Positions 46,074-58,247 of a stretch of DNA of 64,000 nucleotides are shown here, one piece after another. Below the pieces are notes generated by a model, which saw only the letters and a program-made list of their open reading frames with translations, made no database searches and had not been told where the DNA came from. Source of the stretch: Pogonophryne albipinna (Eukaryota > Chordata > Actinopteri > Perciformes > Artedidraconidae); NCBI GenBank assembly GCA_028583405.1, contig CM053256.1:3900424-3964423 (forward strand). Direction: 5' to 3'. The first letter of the stretch is position 1. Each line of letters begins with the position of its first letter. The position numbers and the translations under genes are program-made.

Positions 46074-49000
46074 TTATTGTGGTGCTGTTGAGCTCTGGTT
46101 GTTTTTTTTCATATCTTCCAAAAATTCATTGTCATAAACACAGGAAAGTCTGTCCTCATCTGAGCCTTTATCTGGTCCGCATGGTGATAGTATGTCCTCA
46201 GCTTGAAATCTGATTGAGAGAGAGAGGAAGGGAGAGACAAAGAGCGGTATGGGAGAAGTGGGTAAATGAAAACCGACTTGATACTCTTATCTTCCATTCT
46301 ATATATTTTTTGTTTTTGAGGTGTAAGAAAAAGACAAAAATAAATTGGACTATGTAAAACAATCTATCCGTTTTGTCAGTTTCCACCTTATAAATACATT
46401 GGGAATACAATAGTTTTATTTACCTTTCAAAGTTGCCATATCTCTCTTCTTGTTCTGCGATGTCAGGTACGCTTTGTTCCCTTGAAAAAAGAATGCAAAA
46501 CAAAAATATGTGATTTGAATTTAGCAATTTCAAATAAATAATAGACAACTGATACATTCCAGTTTTACCTTAAAAGGATATCAGTGTTGCACACAACGTA
46601 TGCTGGTGGTCTGTGGATAATACAACAACAATAGAAAGATTATTCACAGCTCTACTGTACATACATGACAAAGAGTGAAGTCTCCCAACCTGTTTCTCGA
46701 TTTTATCCTGCAAATGAACACTGCACTTCCAAATAGCAAACCAATTCCTGGGATCACAAAAGCTAACAGCCAGATAAACATGGAGGCTGTGAAAGAAAAA
46801 TATAAATAAACAAAATACTCTTGATCTGCCTTTAAGTGTAGTTAGGGGAAACACAATAGTGACTTACATGTTTCTACGGACAGCAATTTTGTGTTGCTGC
46901 CCAGGTAGTTTGTGGCGGTGCAAGATATGTTGGATTGCCTTTGAGCTGCACAATTTATTTCCCCAGAGACTACATTTGTGGAAACAAAGCTGAAGGAAGA
47001 CGAAAGAGTGTAATTTCCATCAATGGTCCAGTGTATAGAGGGGTAAGGCGACGCTTCAGCCCTGCAGACACACTTTAGACTTTTCCCTGTCAGGAGGCAG
47101 GAGGACTCCGGTAGGATTACAGGGGCATCTAGAAAGACAGGATGTAATGTTATCTACCAAGTTATCACAATCATCCTCTACAATGTATTGTATGATTTTA
47201 TTCAAAGATGCATTGTCAACAAGCTTATAACATGTTTCCTTTAAAAAAACATTTTATGTTTTTGTTAAATATTTGTAGGGGATTTTAATGGCTTGTTTCT
47301 ACAACGCATACTGTACCACATATCATCCATTGTATGAACGTGTGCAGGCTAATCACAGGAAGCCTGCACCCTATTTCTTGCTTGATAAACTTGAACTGTG
47401 TCTTTGCTGTTATTATTTACACTGTTAGTTTTTAAAGAAAAAGTATAGCTTATATTACAATTTGACATAACTGAACATATTTTAACGCCATATAAAATAT
47501 AACCAATAAATGCATAAAATACAAATAAATGTGCGGATGGTTATTCTGTTAAATCAGCACGTCGGAGCGGAAGGTAAGGTTACATTGCAATTTGCAAGCT
47601 TGCTATGAATTGTGTCAGCTGGTATTAAATGACCAGGTGCCTTAATGGATGTAGTTACATTTCTCTGGTGGTGTTGTTCAGTAGCCAGCTGAGCAAAATC
47701 TTGGTATGAATGTTTAGCACTTTAGTAAATTAGGATGGCATCAGTACACTCTAGAGAAATAGAGGACATGGAATATAATTGTTTTTACATTGAACGTTCA
47801 GATCCAACCAGTCGGACTGCCTTGTTCCAATGTCATTGTAAGCGATGCAGGAGAGAAAGGTGTCTCGCGTGATATTGTTGAAGGGTCTTTTTTTCTCAGT
47901 TGAATTTATTCCCTTGATCTGACCCATCTGTCTTCTGAGCCATTTGTACGTGTGTGGTTGTGGGTTACAGTCAGCAGCACAGTCCAGGGTGACGCTGCCA
48001 CCCTCCATCACTGGTTCCTTTTGCTGTGTCAGGGTCACATGCACAGGTTCATCTGTGGAGAAAGAAAATCACAAACAATACATACAGTAATACCTGGCAA
48101 GTGAATCTACTCCTGTAATTATTTTGACGAGGTAAACTGTATCACTTACATAAAACATTGAGTGTTGTCCGTTCACTTTCTTTGGCGAACTTTGCAGAGC
48201 ACCACATTTTGCTGTTATGCATTTTATAGGTTGCTAGTCCATGAAGTGTCTCTGTATACCACCATTGGCCCTGTCCAAGCGTGTCAAAAGTCATTGAAGT
48301 GGAGTCGTTTAGAAATGGACTTTTGTTCCAATGAAGGGATGGGGGTGAGGAAGGGCAGGGGTGCTTGACGCTGCAGTTAGCCTGGAACATCTCCCCATTC
48401 ACTATCCGTTTCTGAATCTGCATTTTAATAGTGTTTCTCTCTGGAAGTCAAAACAAAATGATAATGGAAAAAAACTAGTAAAAGTGTAGATACAAAACTA
48501 TACATTTTTAGATTGACAATTGTGTAAAGAAATGTCATATGGGAATTATTATTTCCAATGGCATTTTTCCCTTCACTTTATATCTCTCACCCTGGTTAAC
48601 CTGGCATTCTTATGATAATAGTTTACAAATACTTAGCCTACTTACCGACAGAGATAGTTACAGTTTGATGATGGAATTTCTGAGTTGATTCAGAGTCGGG
48701 GTCGATCCAAACATAAGTTTGTAGGTTGTTGTCGGATGTTTTTACATTATCTATCATCAGGCTGCAGTTCCCCTCTGAAGCTTCACCCAGTATTGATGTG
48801 CGTCCTCTGAACTGTTTTTCCACTGCATTGGGACGGCGTCCATCATACACAACAGGATAATTTATTGTATGGTATTGGTACCATATGACCCTAGAATGAG
48901 GTTTTGTCTGACATGGCACCACAACACAGCTCCCCTCCACTGCAGTAACTGTTTTGGGTACATTGATGTTCCAGCTGATCACCTGCTGAAGCATTGAGAT

Positions 49001-49769
49001 GCCTTCGTGGGGTGAGAGGAGGGGGTAGTTTAGAGATAACAAATGTTGGTTGCGGTTGGTCTATTTTGTGATGCTACTTTTGGTAATAGATGAGAAAGTA
49101 ATGTACGTGACAACTATGAATTATTCTGCACATGTAACTGAGAGAGCCGATTAACCACAGCGCTGAGTGTGCAGCAGTATTAGAGACATTTAACCATAGC
49201 AGAGTGACAGGAAATCATTTCCTATGACTTCTTGGAAACAAAAAGTAAAATAATTCTGTAACAAACCATATTACTTTTAAAGCCGTTTACAGCTAGAATT
49301 TATTAAAACATATAAGGACTTTACATCAGCCTTTTTCTTCTGATACATTACATTGCAAATTGGCTTCAAATGGTGTGGTAATACAGCATTAGTAATGCAT
49401 TTACACCAGTTTACACCACTTAAGCCTTTTTTTTGTTTAAATGTAACGCAAGTAACTTTACACACACACAAAAAAAACTGCAACTGTGTAATAATAATGT
49501 TGGTAGTAATGAAAGTAGTAATTGTTATTGATTTGTCTGTATTTCATAATTTTTCTGTTTTATTGCTGCTTTTTACTTTTTCTATGTCGCAGCAAAACTC
49601 TCATCCATTTGGAATAGGCCTAGTTCTCTTAAGATGAAACTCATATTTGAAATACTAGCTCATTGTGTTATCTTTTAATCTTTAAAATGTAGAGAAGAAA
49701 CTTAAACAGATAAAGCTTAATATTACCAGTAAACAAGCCGAGCAGTCTGAACAGAAGTGCAGTTCCCAT
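46074..49769 (-). CDS. Siglec-like Ig receptor 1 (V-set plus three C2-type domains)
   Basis: Exons from the start: 49727-49769 (signal MGTALLFRLLGLFTG), 48646-49002 (V-set), 48150-48440, 47789-48052 and 46868-47128 (C2-type), 46690-46786 (transmembrane), 46569-46610, 46424-46480 and 46074-46209. The total is 515 codons plus stop. Siglec hallmarks are present: CVVVPC and NCSLMI cysteines in the V-set, and CSVKHPC in domain 2 for the inter-domain disulphide. The F-strand position that carries the sialic-acid arginine in Siglecs reads TYVWID, with no Arg. The tail lacks an ITIM but has two YxN sites (RYGNF, VYDNEF), the Grb2-SH2 type. Membrane helix: FIWLLAFVIPGIGLLFGSAV. It is closest in kind to CD22/MAG. 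Ligand unknown; sialic-acid binding is doubtful. Confidence 0.82.
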
Positions 49770-50636
49770 CGAAGAAAGTAGTCGCTGTATACATTTAGTA
49801 AGCCACCTTTGACATCAGAATTTCTGAAACACAGCAGCGTTACACATGTTACTTTAATTACAGCAATTTTCGATGTTGAGTCACACATCAATCATATAAG
49901 TCCATATGTTACTGCAAATCCATTAGAGCAGTCACTTTTGAACACTTAAAGGCCTGAAGCACCTCATTATCAGAGTAGCAATTACACACTATTATTTTCT
50001 GTTGTAAAAAAAAAGTTAAAAGTATTGAGAATTTGAAATGTAGGATTCATGTTTTAATTGAGTTGATTGACAGGAGCGCTTACCTTGTCAGACGATCTTC
50101 TGCATGAGTCTACGATTGCCCTCTGATGTGTAAGTCCACCTCCGCCTCTCTACACCCACCATGGTATCGGTATCAAACAGGAAACTTGCTGACGGCAGTC
50201 AGCTAGAGTATTGGTTTTCTGTTCATGTTAGGCCTGTGACCATATATAGGACTGATATATACAACCAGTTTACTTTGAACAAAAAAGTCAATGTTAAAAA
50301 AGAGTAAGCTTCATGAAGAAAATAAACCACACTGAAAAAAAATGTCAACAGAAGGGACTCTTTTAATTAACACATGCCAACATCAATATAAGAAAGAAAA
50401 TGCAGTATCTTATAATAATATGCATTACACAGTAAATAATGAAAATGTTTAATTATTATTAATCTAAATATATATTTCCCATCTCCAGCATTGCTCACAA
50501 AGCTTCAGCGTATGCCTCTTTTTTAATTTATTTTTATGTATTTATTTAAACAAGGACCATGCATACAAATACATGAATATCAGAAAAGAGAAGAGATGTT
50601 TTATGCCGGATCAGAGTCCTGAATTTCTCTGACCTT

Positions 50637-53600
50637 TCACCTCTCCTCCTCCAGAGAGGTGCTTCCAGGCTGATGCATGTCCACACAGTTTTCTGTCTTC
50701 TTCTTGGAATTCCAATTCACACTAGAGTAAATAACAGTATTGCCTTTCTCCTTCTCTGAGCTTTTACGGGCTCCTTCTGCATTGTTTGGTCTCATGCCTT
50801 GCAAGTTGGTGCTGTTTGGCTCAGAGATAATAGTAGGGTGGACGACATCTGCCTGTCTCAGCGCTTCGCTATTGACATAAATGTCTTCTTCTGTTGTGTT
50901 TGGTATCTATACAATTAAAGAGACAACATCAGCTAACGGTGAAAGAGAACTAGAAATAGAAAACTGCTTGGCTTTAAGTCAATGTACCTCATTTCCCTCT
51001 CCACTCGTTAGAAGTTGGCTCATAACTGTGCTGGTGTCCCCCATGCGTTGACCCTCCTGAAGGTTGTGTTGGGTCCGCCGAATCCTGGCAAAGGCAATAG
51101 TACATTCAACTTACTATTATGTGTAATTTTTCATGTATTCATCAACAGGATGAAACCACTGATCACAGTGAAAGCACAGAAAAGGAAATAGCTTAAAGGA
51201 ACTAAATGTCATGGATATGAATTTAAACTCTGTTAAGGGTGTTAATTTTAGTCAGCCAAGTGGAGGTTTAAACTATCAGAGTGATGAGATGTACATGTCG
51301 GGGATTGAAAAGTGCTGTTTGACATGTTTTTATAATATACACCAGTGTTGGCAGTGATCCTTTATGAAAAGGCACATTTCCTCTTCCTCTTGTCTTTCCT
51401 AAAATCATTGTTATGAAGGTACATTTTGCAGTTGCAATTTGAAAGTACCCAGTTGAATGTGTTTTAATGAATAAAGAGACGCAAACAAACACTGTACTGG
51501 GCACTATAGTTATATAGTGCAACACTTTACCCTACCTGATAACAAACAGCAGAGCACAGACTAGTACTAATAGAGTGAAAACTGTGCTGATGAAGACTGG
51601 AAACATCACTCGATCTGAAACAAACAAGGGACAATAAAAGTATAGGAGTTTATTAATTGGATAACAGTTTGGACTTACTCTATATACAGACATTCCACCA
51701 GCAGTTGTTAACTCAAATGTGTTATCACCACTCATCACCTCTTACTCACTTTTAACTAATACGTTAGCAGTATGCTAGATAGAAGAAATGAGGGTGTGTT
51801 CACACCTCAGGAAGTCACACCAGAATTTCCATCCATTTTCACACATTTGTGAAATGTGTTGAATAACAACACTAAGTTCCCCTGCCACATACAATACCCA
51901 CTCCCACTTGGTTACCTCAGGCATTTCTGGTCATTTAATTATTTCAAAAATGAATGCAATACTTCATAAAAACCAATCCAAAAGTGTTTCAAACATAATT
52001 GGTTGTCTCTAGTGTATAAACCTAGTCCATAGTTCAATACACAAATAAATAAATATCTTGATTTCACCGGAATTTCCGTAAATCCTAGATTCCAGCTAAC
52101 CAATAACATTTGAAATCAGGGCACAAAAGACAGACCTTGGCTCTTTGCAGATGTTTCAGGCCCAAGGCTGTTGACACAGAATAGTTGACTGGCAGATCCC
52201 AGGGAGTTGTAGCTGCGGCAGAGCAGGGTGGAAAGATCCCTCTCCTCATGTCGACTCACAGCAATGATGCTCCTCAGACCTGTGTCATTCAGAGGCTCAT
52301 AACTGATGGAGAACATGTCAGAGTGATTGACAGGTGACCCATCCAAATACCACTGTAAGGTGGGAGAAGGGTTTCCAGTGGTCTTGCAGGAACAGTTGAG
52401 CAGGGCTTCATCTTTGGTGCAATCAGATGATGTCAAGATCTGTGGAGCAACTTTAATGGATGTAGAGAAAACAGATGGGTTATAGTCAAGAAAAGTCTCA
52501 TCTATATATCTTAACGTTAAACAAATGTCATGATTTAGGGAATGAAATAATAATTGAAAAGTTGTGTGTGAAAACTATCAGAATGCACATCACAGAGATT
52601 CATTATTTATTTGTAGATATTTAACACAAGGTTTTCTGCGCTGAGTCCAAAAAGTTAAGAGAAAAAGCTCAAGTCAATTAAAACATTGGTAATAATGAGT
52701 TTCAGCAGAGGACAAGTTAACCTACATGAAATATTAGCTGTTAATCTTGTGCTAACAGCTGACTCAGCACTCCCTTCCTGTTTGTTGTAGGTGGCTGTAC
52801 AGGAAATGGTCTTTCCTTGATGTTGGTGAGAAGCCGTGAAATTCACAACAGAGGTCTTGACTTCAATTTTGTCCTCATTCTCCTGCAGTGTCTCCTGACT
52901 GAGCCCCAGGCCGGGGGTCCATGTCAGAGTTGGAAGATGAGACCGACAGGGAGCTGGAGCGGAGCACACCAAACTCACAGAGGCTCCCTCCTTCACCCTC
53001 AGTGTGGAAGGAGTCAGAGTCGGTCTGGGAGGGTCGTCTGGGAAGGTATGAATGTACATATTAAATTAGATGACTTTATTGTCATTACATAATGCAAGCA
53101 GAGTGTACATACGAACCATCCGCTGAATACACAGTCATTCCCTGTCTTTCTTTACACTATTTTCAAATTGCAATAAATGCAAAACAATGTCAGGTCAGTT
53201 CTACAAGGGAAATGAAGTCCAAATAAATAGACTTTAGAACCTACCTTTGACTGAAATATTCACGGTTGATTGCAAAAAATTATATTTCAGGGCATTGCAT
53301 TCCAGTCGAAAGGCATATGTATTGCTGTGAGCAGTTTGCATGTTATTTAGGGTTGTGGTGCAGTCTTTTTTTGTCAAGTCTCCAATCAGTGTCCCCTTTA
53401 TTGTAGTCTGGTGTGGATCCCTGCTGTTGAACACAACGGTTCCTTGATGAATTTTCCATACTGCTCTGCATGTGCTATCCAACGTTGGTTTATGTATGTT
53501 GGGTACGTCAAAGGAGCAGGGGATGGTCACACAGGATCCACTGAGAGCGTCTATAGTGTGTGGCATAATCATCTTAAACTTTACACACAGGGCACCTAGA

Positions 53601-53934
53601 ACACAACAAACACATATCTGTATAAGAGTTCATCACATTTTACAATGATGAGACATCGGGAGTATTTTTTGCTGACTCGCTTACCAATAATCCAAAAAGA
53701 CAACTGTAAAAAACCTGCTTTTAGGTTTAAGTACCATAACAAATTATTAGCCATTTAAAAAAACCTTAATTAGCTCTCCGCATACTTGTTTTTTCTGCAG
53801 TGTTGCATAAACCACTGAATGTGAAGCAAGTAAGAGTTTTTATACATTTTAGAAGAACTAATGAAAGTGTAAATGAAGTTTAACTCACCTTGCAGCAGGG
53901 AGACGGTGAGGAGGACAGTCAGAGCTGTTGCCAT
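50637..53934 (-). CDS. Siglec-like Ig receptor 2 (V-set plus two C2-type domains, ITIM tail)
   Basis: Exons from the start: 53889-53934 (signal MATALTVLLTVSLLQG), 53245-53595 (V-set), 52726-53037 and 52136-52450 (C2-type), 51536-51614 (transmembrane MFPVFISTVFTLLVLVCALL), 50988-51084 and 50637-50906 (tail). The total is 489 codons plus stop. Siglec hallmarks: CVTIPC and DCTTTL in the V-set, CSAPAPC in domain 2, and the F-strand motif TYAFRLE with the Arg that contacts sialic acid in known Siglecs. The tail has an ITIM-type site VIYSSV and a YxN site DIYVNS, so inhibitory signalling through SHP phosphatases is plausible. It lies head-to-tail with Siglec-like receptor 1, with about 0.9 kb between the two genes, which suggests tandem duplication. 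It may be a fish CD22/MAG or CD33-type relative; the exact orthologue is not decidable here. Confidence 0.85.
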
Positions 53935-54429
53935 CTTTGTGTCTCAGAAGAGGAAGAAACTGGAAATATATGCAACAACATTTAGAGCATTTCATCCCTT
54001 ATTAACTCAGATTTTTTGTTTAGGTTTCTTTAAAGGCTATCATTTGAACAAAACGTATCTGGATTTTAACTGAACAATTAAATGTATAATTTCTCGATTA
54101 AATACATTATTTCCCAAGTCTTTTATAAAGCTTTGATTCAACAAATGGGAAATACTGGTTAGAGCTGAGGTAAATTAGTATATGACATATTTTGAAACCA
54201 GATATAGGATAAGACATTTTATATCAATATACTTTGATGATGATGAAACGTCCAAACTTTTAGATTTTAGAGTAGTTTTAAATAAATGTATCTTATTTGA
54301 TATGTGCCATTTAGAAGTTATGAGGACTTACCTCTTACCTAGAGATGTTGATGTTTAGAGAAGTGAAGTGACGCTGCTTTTATAAACAGTCTGCAAGACG
54401 TGTAAATGAGGAAGGGCACATGTGGAGCA

Positions 54430-54825
54430 CAAAGTAAAAATAATACTTTTAGCACCTTTCAACACAAGGCAATTCAAAGTGCTTTACAAACATTGAAATA
54501 TACGTTAAGAGCATTAAGACATAATGCAGCGGAAACACATTATGAAATGGCATTTAAAAATATAATAGATAATAATAATAATAGAAGTTACAGTTCAGTG
54601 TTAGATGTCAATGGTTACATTTAAAAGCAGCGGCAAAAAGAAAAGTCTTCAGCCTGGATTTAAAAGTAGTAAGAGTTGCAGCGGACCTGCAGGTTTCTGG
54701 TTTGTTCCAGATATTTGGAGCATAATAACTGAACGCTGCTTCTCCATGTTTAGTTCTGACTCTGGGGACAGAAAGCTGACCAGTCCCTGAAGACCTGAGA
54801 GATCTGGATGGTTCATAAATGTATC
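54430..54825 (-). repeat. L2-like LINE 3' part (reverse transcriptase C-terminus and tail)
   Basis: Read on the minus strand, broken frames resemble the C-terminal end of fish L2 reverse transcriptases: a YAPNIWNKLPE-like match, then TFKSRLKTFLF-like sequence, then a noncoding tail ending near 54430. It continues the fragment at 56860-57323 after an interruption. Confidence 0.65.
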
Positions 54826-55320
54826 AGTAGGATTAGTACCTCCAGGGGCCCCTGGGCACTGAGCGCTCATGCCCCCCCCCCCCCACCCCAACCAGTGGCG
54901 GACTGGGGGAAAAAAGTTGCCCAGGGATTAATTGACAGACAGGCCCCTCTTAATGCACAGCATCGTATTGTATTTTTTTTCAAATCCGAGTGGCCCCTGC
55001 CCCAAACCCACGTACCAACAAGTAACACCACGCCTACCCATACCTACCAACATGTCAATCTGGTATGTCAAATCGCACACCTATTTGTCAAAAGCAGGGA
55101 CGCAGCCACATAGTTCAACCAAAGTAGGTCTAGCCTTTTGCCCTTTCAGTCAGAAATCACAAGACAATGGATAAGATCTCTTAATGCCAAAATATGACTG
55201 GCTGGCTGTACAAGTACACAAGGATTTCTATTAGTCACAAACATTGAGAGTTACAAAAGTAAAATATGTAGTGAAATTGTGTGGTTGCTCAACTAAGTGA
55301 TCAGTATATGTGATGGAAGA

Positions 55321-55364
<44 letters not shown>

Positions 55365-56070
55365 GAGAGGGAGAGAGAGTGAATGTGAGTGTGTGTGTGA
55401 GAGAGAGAGCGCGAGAGAATGAGTGTGTGTGAGAGACAGTGGATCTTACCTTTTAGAAGTGTTTCTTCCTTGCCTTTCTCTTTGAAAAGTCTGTGATTAG
55501 GTCATCAAAATCCAAGGCTCATGGCTAACATTGCTTGCTAGCTCAACAACATCCTCCGTGACCACCGCCACCAGTTCCTTGTGGTTGCTGGCCTATTTCG
55601 TAACTTTTTGCTTTTTTGAAAAAGCTATTTATTGTTGGGACATTTTTTAATGCAGTAGCCACTCTCTCTTCTTTTTCTTTCTTTTCGCAGCCCTGCTGGT
55701 GTTTGGCTGCTACCGGCACCATCCATTTTTTCAGCTCACGTGACAAAATGTGACATGAGTGAGGGTGGGGCTGTGATTCGGCTATACACCGCCACTGCGT
55801 AGTAATAAAGTTGCGCGCATACATAGTGAGACCTACAGTACAGAGACGGTTTAGAAAATATATTAATTTCACCCTATAGAAAAGCTGTGTTATTTATGGT
55901 GAAGAGTGAGTGTCATTTAAAAGAATGTATGATGAGTGAGGTTGAGCCCGAAAAAGACAAGATAAAAAAATAAAAACTTTTTTTTTTTTTTATCTTGTCA
56001 CTGAGGGCCCTCTTTGCTCAAGGGCCCCTGGGCACTTGCCCAGGTTGCCCATATGGTTAATCCGGCCTTG
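54826..56070. mobile_element. Inserted repeat of uncertain class, possibly hAT-derived
   Basis: Both ends carry GGGCCCCTGGGCAC (about 54845 and 56023). Inside are a poly-C run (54873-54885), the motif CAGTGGCGGACTGGGG and a minus-strand frame at 55543-55872 with VPTINSFFKKAK, which weakly recalls the N-terminus of ZMYM/hAT-type transposases. It interrupts LINE sequence. No clean target duplication was found. Confidence 0.4.
55323..55440. repeat. (GT)n/(GA)n microsatellite
   Basis: Alternating GT runs followed by GAGA and GTGTGA units, a compound dinucleotide microsatellite that is probably polymorphic. Confidence 0.9.
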
Positions 56071-56859
56071 GGTGTTACGTGTTACCAGAAAGAAGAGTAA
56101 CACCAGTGACGGTAACACCAGTGACAATTTGGAGAAAACACTACCATTTTAACAAAATGGCTGCAATGTGTCAGACCAAATGTGGCTTCAGTCAATATCA
56201 AAATCGTGTAACTCTTCAATACAATACATTTTCCCATTAAAATGTTCACCCCTAGGGCTATGCAATGAGTAACACTAATGACAGACTTGAAAGACGCACA
56301 TACAATTTGAAGATAAAATGACACCTTTTACAAACAAAGTAAGAAGTATCTGACTTTCTTTATGTCTTTGTCCACTGCACTGTCTCAAATGATCTCTTGT
56401 TACAGGAGGCACTTCAGAGACAGTACATTACTTCAAAAATAAAAGCGTTTTGTGTAGCAGTAACACCAATGACGTAATTTTGGGTGACTGACATTTATTG
56501 GATATTATTAATAATAATTTGCGGTTTTTTTTACCATTTCAGTGTTATATTTAATGTATGTAATGTTATGTAAATATGAATGAGATTTATTTCTTGAAAA
56601 AAAAACATTTTAAATGAAAACTATAGGCTCCACTTCCATGTATGATCAGAGTGACAAGGCAGTTCCTTGAATTTGGCATTTTAAATAAATTGCAATTTAT
56701 GTATAAAACAATTTTTTTAATTTCTTTATTTAGTACCATTGCAAATACAATCTCTATTTATTCAACATTTATAATGAATGTGAGTATTAGGTCAACGTCA
56801 TGTATTTTGGTGTCTGCAAAAGTAAGTGACAGTACTTCCACCTTTTCTGTAGAATGACA

Positions 56860-57323
56860 CCATTACAGTAGTCGAGTCTACTGAAGATAAAAGCATGGAC
56901 AAGTTTTACCAACTACTGCTGTGACATTAGTCTTTTAATCCTAGATATGTTCTTTAGGTGATAGTAGGCTGATTTAGTAACTGTTTTAATGTGACTGTTG
57001 AAACTCAGGTCAGAGTCCATGACTACACCTAGATTTCTGGCTTTTTCTGTTGCTTTGAACATTGCAGACTGAAGCTCAGCGCTAACTTTTATACGTTCCT
57101 CCTTGGCTACAAAAACAATTACCTCAGTTTTATCTTTGTTTAATTGAAGAAAGTTTTGACACATCCAGTCATTGATTTGTTCAATGCACTTACTCAGTGT
57201 TTGAATTGGATCATCCTGAACATTGTTTAGGGAAATTGATTGATTATAAAAGACATAATCCCTTTCACCTATGGGAAGCAGACACATATTCACACATGCC
57301 TTTTTATAATTTGTATTAATCAT
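56860..57323 (-). pseudogene. L2-like LINE reverse transcriptase fragment
   Basis: The minus-strand frame contains INDWMCQNFLQLNKDKTEVI, NLGVVMDSDLSFNSHIKTV and YYHLKNISRIKRLMSQQ, the region just after the catalytic core of L2-type reverse transcriptases. A stop follows, then matching sequence for the SRLDYCN block to about 56860. The N-terminal parts and the active site are missing. Together with 54430-54825 it is one dead copy split by an insertion. Confidence 0.85.
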
Positions 57324-57329
57324 TTAATT

Positions 57330-58247
57330 TAAGCCACATCCTATTTCGATTCTTGTCTCCTATATATTAAATCTCGCAATTCTTATGAGTCTCCCAAACC
57401 CATGACAAACTTCAGGCTACTCCCCTATGCTTCTCCCTGGACCATTTTCTATCATAGAGTCAAGAAAAGTTCTTACACGCTTTTGGGTTCAATATTTATG
57501 TCAGGCTTTAGGTCATGAATATTCCTGGAACTATGCTCTGATCATAAATATATATCCAGGTCAGTTTAACCACAGGAATCACTGTTTGTACTGTACCTTA
57601 AAATGCCACAGCTAATGTTCATCACAGCTTCATATACAGATCAGGAAATGTTAACTTTTACCCCTGCGGTAGACATTGCCCCGCTGATACTGCTCCACCA
57701 CCACTCCTGATCATGTATCATTGAAAATAAGATCTAAAAAAATCAGGGAAATGGTAAGTGATGTTATGTATAGGCAGTATTTTAGTATAGTAGTATACAA
57801 TAATGATTCTTACAGGATTTATTTTTCGCCGACCTAATTTCCAACAGTGCTACTAAGCAAGTGGTAGCCTAACCTAAACCCAACACAAGATGGCAGCGTG
57901 TTCATTTGTTGTAACTGAGCAGGAGAAGGTTTATTTCTTGCTGAAGCAGATGACAGTGTTTCTCTTCTTCCCTCTGTGGTAGCTGTAACCCCTCAAAGTA
58001 ACATCTGTTGACTTCACTTTTCAAGGGATTCCAAATAATATTTTAATTAAAGAAGCTGAATACAAGTGTGATTTAATACATCAATATAAAACATGTAAAG
58101 AAAACGGGAGACATGTTGTGATGGTTGAGTCAAGCAGATAATAAGTCAATTGAGTTAAAGAAGGCTCAAAGCCTTACTGTTAGTTGACTCATGGTGGATG
58201 CCTTGAAAGCAGCTGCTGCTTAGATGGAGACCTTTTACAAACACTTG
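57330..58247. other. Spacer and probable 3' UTR of the NLR gene
   Basis: No gene seen. The part nearest 58247 is the likely 3' UTR of the minus-strand NLR gene. Confidence 0.4.
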
